Source of the DNA: Opeltia flavorubescens
Lineage: Eukaryota; Ascomycota; Lecanoromycetes; Teloschistales; Teloschistaceae
Direction of reading: 5' to 3'
Assembly: GCA_000442125.1 (NCBI GenBank)
Contig: KE546965.1
Coordinates: 1,054,001 to 1,118,000, forward strand
DNA length: 64,000 nucleotides
The translations under genes were made by a program, and so were the position numbers. Of this stretch, positions 61,541 through 64,000 are shown piece after piece. Under the pieces are notes generated by a model. It saw only the letters and a list, made by a program, of their open reading frames with translations. It did no database searches and was not told the origin of the DNA. Each line of letters starts with the position of its first letter. Within the stretch, counting starts at the first letter, position 1.

Positions 61541-62776
61541 AGTGCTGTGAACTGCTCAACTTGATCCGTGGCCATACGATTGATTCTATGGGGATAACGC
61601 GACGCTTGTTTACACCCGAGATCCCGAGGTCTTGGCAGCGTCATCCTGATATCACTCAAATGCGTGCAAAGGGCAAGAAGTGCAGAACTAAGTATATATA
61701 TTGCTATTCCAGGCTGTGTCAGTACATACGGCCACAGACAGAGGAAAACATGGCTTCCCGTCCGCTCAACCATAATTAAGTCTCTGATCGGAAGATTAGT
61801 AGTTGGGTCGGTGACGACCAGCGAATACCTTCTGCTGTATGTTTTTGATTTTTTGCAACATGGGTCCAACCAACATGCTACATGTGAATGGTCCATCATG
61901 ATTTAAGACGAATGTGAGCACACTATGATCTAGCTAGCTTTTAACAACTCTGTGATCAGAAGCAACTATGGTAAGCAACCACGTATTTGTTGCTCTCGGG
62001 GGATACCCTGCTTGTCGCTATCTGCATGCTACCTCAACATTTCAATCCGAGACAGGCGATCCATCAAGAGTCTCAGGATGCTTTCTAACCGATAGAGTAT
62101 CAAGTTTCCAGGTCAAGGTTCTCATAGACATGACGATTGATGGCGATTAGATCGTAAAGCTTTATGATATGTTGTACACATTGTTGCTGCCGCTTGCAGA
62201 TTATTCAAGTCATCGCGCTTTCCTTCCTAATTCGTTCACAAGCTCCCGATTTCGAAAATTGCATCTCATAGCAAGAATAGCTCTAGTGTAAATACTGTGT
62301 CGCAACCTTCCTAGAACTCGCGCTTGTCGTCAACATTGGATCTTGTTTGGAGTCGTTGAATGCTCGGTCATGATGATGCGCAGATGATGGTAGCGATCGA
62401 TCATTATCTTGAAAGGCCCTGATCGCGTGAAAGAGGTGTCCTACAGGGACATCGATTCGGCAAGTACAGCGACCGCAACCAGGAGGAGCTTGTGCAACGG
62501 TCCTGAACGGCGGACTGTACTGAGAACTCACAAGCGGGCTATCAATGAGTGTGGCAGGAAGACTCTCCAACTCAAAAAGGTCGGCTCATTGACAGACTCA
62601 TGGCAATCAAAACTTGGCCATCATTTTCCCTCCCGAATCAACTCAACCTCAAGAGAACGAATACTCTTCCAGGATACCAGAGAGGTGTCGTCCTCATTCG
62701 CATGAGCTAGGTGTCAGGTGTTTTGATTGTTCCAAGTCCTCACATTTCATCACTTGGCTAATTACCATTCACTAGT
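61541..62776. other. divergent intergenic region
   Basis: About 1.2 kb upstream of MIS12 and of the basic-tailed gene. Open frames on both strands (for example 61899-61537 -, 62283-62570 -) lack domains and overlap. It likely holds both promoters. Confidence 0.45.
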
Positions 62777-63869
62777 ATGGATGCTCTAGAGACTCGCAGC
62801 CAAGGAACCTCCACACATGCATCAGAGCCACATCGGAAACTCCCCCACCCTTTTATTATCGCTGTTCCGCAGTCTGCAAATGATCATGAAAGCACTATTC
62901 AGCATGATGCTGAAAATGCGCATAACACACAAATAAAGTCTTTGTCATCAGATCACACAGCCTCCTTTGCAACTATCTCCTCTACAGCAGCTCCTTACAA
63001 GGAAGGTTCTCAATCATCAGACTCAAACCTTCCATACGTGGACCATTATCGCGACGCGGGAACTAGTCAAGCAGCTGCCATACCTCCTCATCCCTTTCCT
63101 TATAGCACATCTTCCGCTACTCAGTCTGCTGACACAGTCTTGAGTCCCCAAATAAACCTTCATCCTGAATCAACACCTCCGAACAAAGTCGATGACGCAG
63201 AAGCTGCAAACGCACAATTGAAAGCTCAAGATCGCGTGCTGTCCGTCACGTATGCGCTAGACCAACCTGCAAAGACAAGGAACCCTCAAAAAAACCTTCG
63301 CACGAAGCTCTCTCGTCTCTTTGGTCCACGTCGAACACCTAGAGCAGAAAGGCCTAAGAGCCTAAGCCGCCCAGCATTGAATCCACAAGCTGCAGGTTCG
63401 CAATACCGTACATAGGTTCCACATCGTCTTTTGCTGACGAAGGATAGTAGTCGTCAAGGACCACTTGCAAATTCCTCCAGCAGATCCTACTAGTCAGATC
63501 CATCACAGACACACCATCAAGCATTCAGCGTCTGCTCCCGTAGTTTCTTGCCTTGCGCACCCGGGACCACGATTCATTGGCTTACAAGATCGGCTAGCCA
63601 AGGAGCCTATAGCGGTTCCGACCTTTGTTCGAAGGGTGGACTTTCGGCTGCCTACAGATCAGACAATGGCAACTCGAGGGAGTAGCAGTGGAGCCTCACG
63701 TGTGGGCTATGTTTCCCTTGGAGATGAGGGTGCTGGTAAGACACGGACCGGATCACGCCCTGATTCGCAGGCGAGTATAAGAACTCTTATTGGCGACAAG
63801 CAAAGGCGTAGTATCTGGTCTAGAATCAAGGGTAAAGCCAAGAAGGTGTTTGGAAGAGGCGATTTGTAG
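62777..63869 (+). CDS. hypothetical disordered protein with basic C-terminus
   Basis: Two exons (62777-63395 and 63448-63869; the intron starts GTTCGC, has a GCTGAC branch site and ends ATAG) total exactly 347 codons, giving 346 residues. Without splicing the first frame ends at 63415. The N-terminal 190 residues are Ser/Thr/His/Pro-rich and look disordered. A basic helix-like segment, RTKLSRLFGPRRTPRAERPK, lies at about 174-195. After the splice, HRHTIKHSASAPVVSCL and FIGLQDRL are the most conserved-looking parts. A second basic segment at the end (RRSIWSRIKGKAKKVFGR) echoes the first. No enzyme fold, signal peptide or membrane helix. The paired Lys/Arg-rich amphipathic segments might bind membranes or nucleic acids. 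I do not recognise a family. Confidence 0.65.
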
Positions 63870-64000
63870 AGACGAGATTTCAGACAAGTACATGTCGCCG
63901 TATCGGCAACCCCAATTCAGTATAGCGCGTACTCGTAAGGTAGTGCGGAAAGACCAAGCAAGTTTACGCTCCTGCGTTTCTCGCCGTTCCAATGAAAACC
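63870..64000. other. 3' flank at window end
   Basis: Only 131 bases; nothing else can be said. Confidence 0.4.

Overview
The window is nuclear DNA of a filamentous ascomycete (Pezizomycotina). The evidence is short introns of about 46-95 bases with GT...AG ends and CTGAC-like branch sites, a Zn2Cys6 regulator, a PTH11-type membrane protein, a CYP51 sterol demethylase, GPI-anchored Ser/Thr-rich wall proteins, and a HeLo-like/pseudokinase protein of the kind found in fungal heterokaryon-incompatibility biology. The CYP51 sequence reminds me of Leotiomycetes, but I cannot fix the class from sequence alone. Two ambiguous bases (42293 and 45787) show this is a draft assembly.

Layout. (1) 426-2106: one multi-exon PTH11/rhodopsin-type membrane protein. 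(2) About 2107-34860: a roughly 32 kb gene desert with short broken frames, one clearly RIP-like TA-rich block (about 16.4-17.5 kb), a tRNA-like pol III relic (about 19.7 kb), a Ty3/gypsy-type retroelement fossil (about 29.6 kb), and a broken SNF2-helicase-like frame (32.7-33.4 kb). It is bounded on the right by an F-box/Cys-rich pseudogene (34.9-35.6 kb). (3) 38043-63869: dense, well-preserved genes. In order these are a Zn2Cys6 factor (+), CYP51 (-), a GPI-anchored secreted protein (+), a HeLo-like pseudokinase (-), a NEK-like kinase with C2H2 fingers and FG repeats (+), a protein with an internal MIF domain (-), a small Gly-rich repeat protein (+), CENP-X/MHF2 (+), a GPI-anchored cupredoxin (+), an ABM-domain protein (+), SWC5 (-), a macro-domain POA1-like protein (+), MIS12 (-) and a basic-tailed protein of unknown function (+).

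How the genes relate. Several right-hand genes are core nuclear functions (CENP-X, SWC5, MIS12, a macro-domain phosphatase), which suggests an old, stable gene block beside a fast-decaying compartment. The most unusual arrangement is the head-to-head pair at 44.9-49.4 kb. A HeLo-like domain is fused to a kinase fold that has lost its catalytic motifs. It shares a 460 bp promoter region with a kinase that keeps all of them and carries four zinc-finger-like modules and a nucleoporin-like FG tail. This resembles an MLKL/RIPK-type effector and activator pair, which is inference only.
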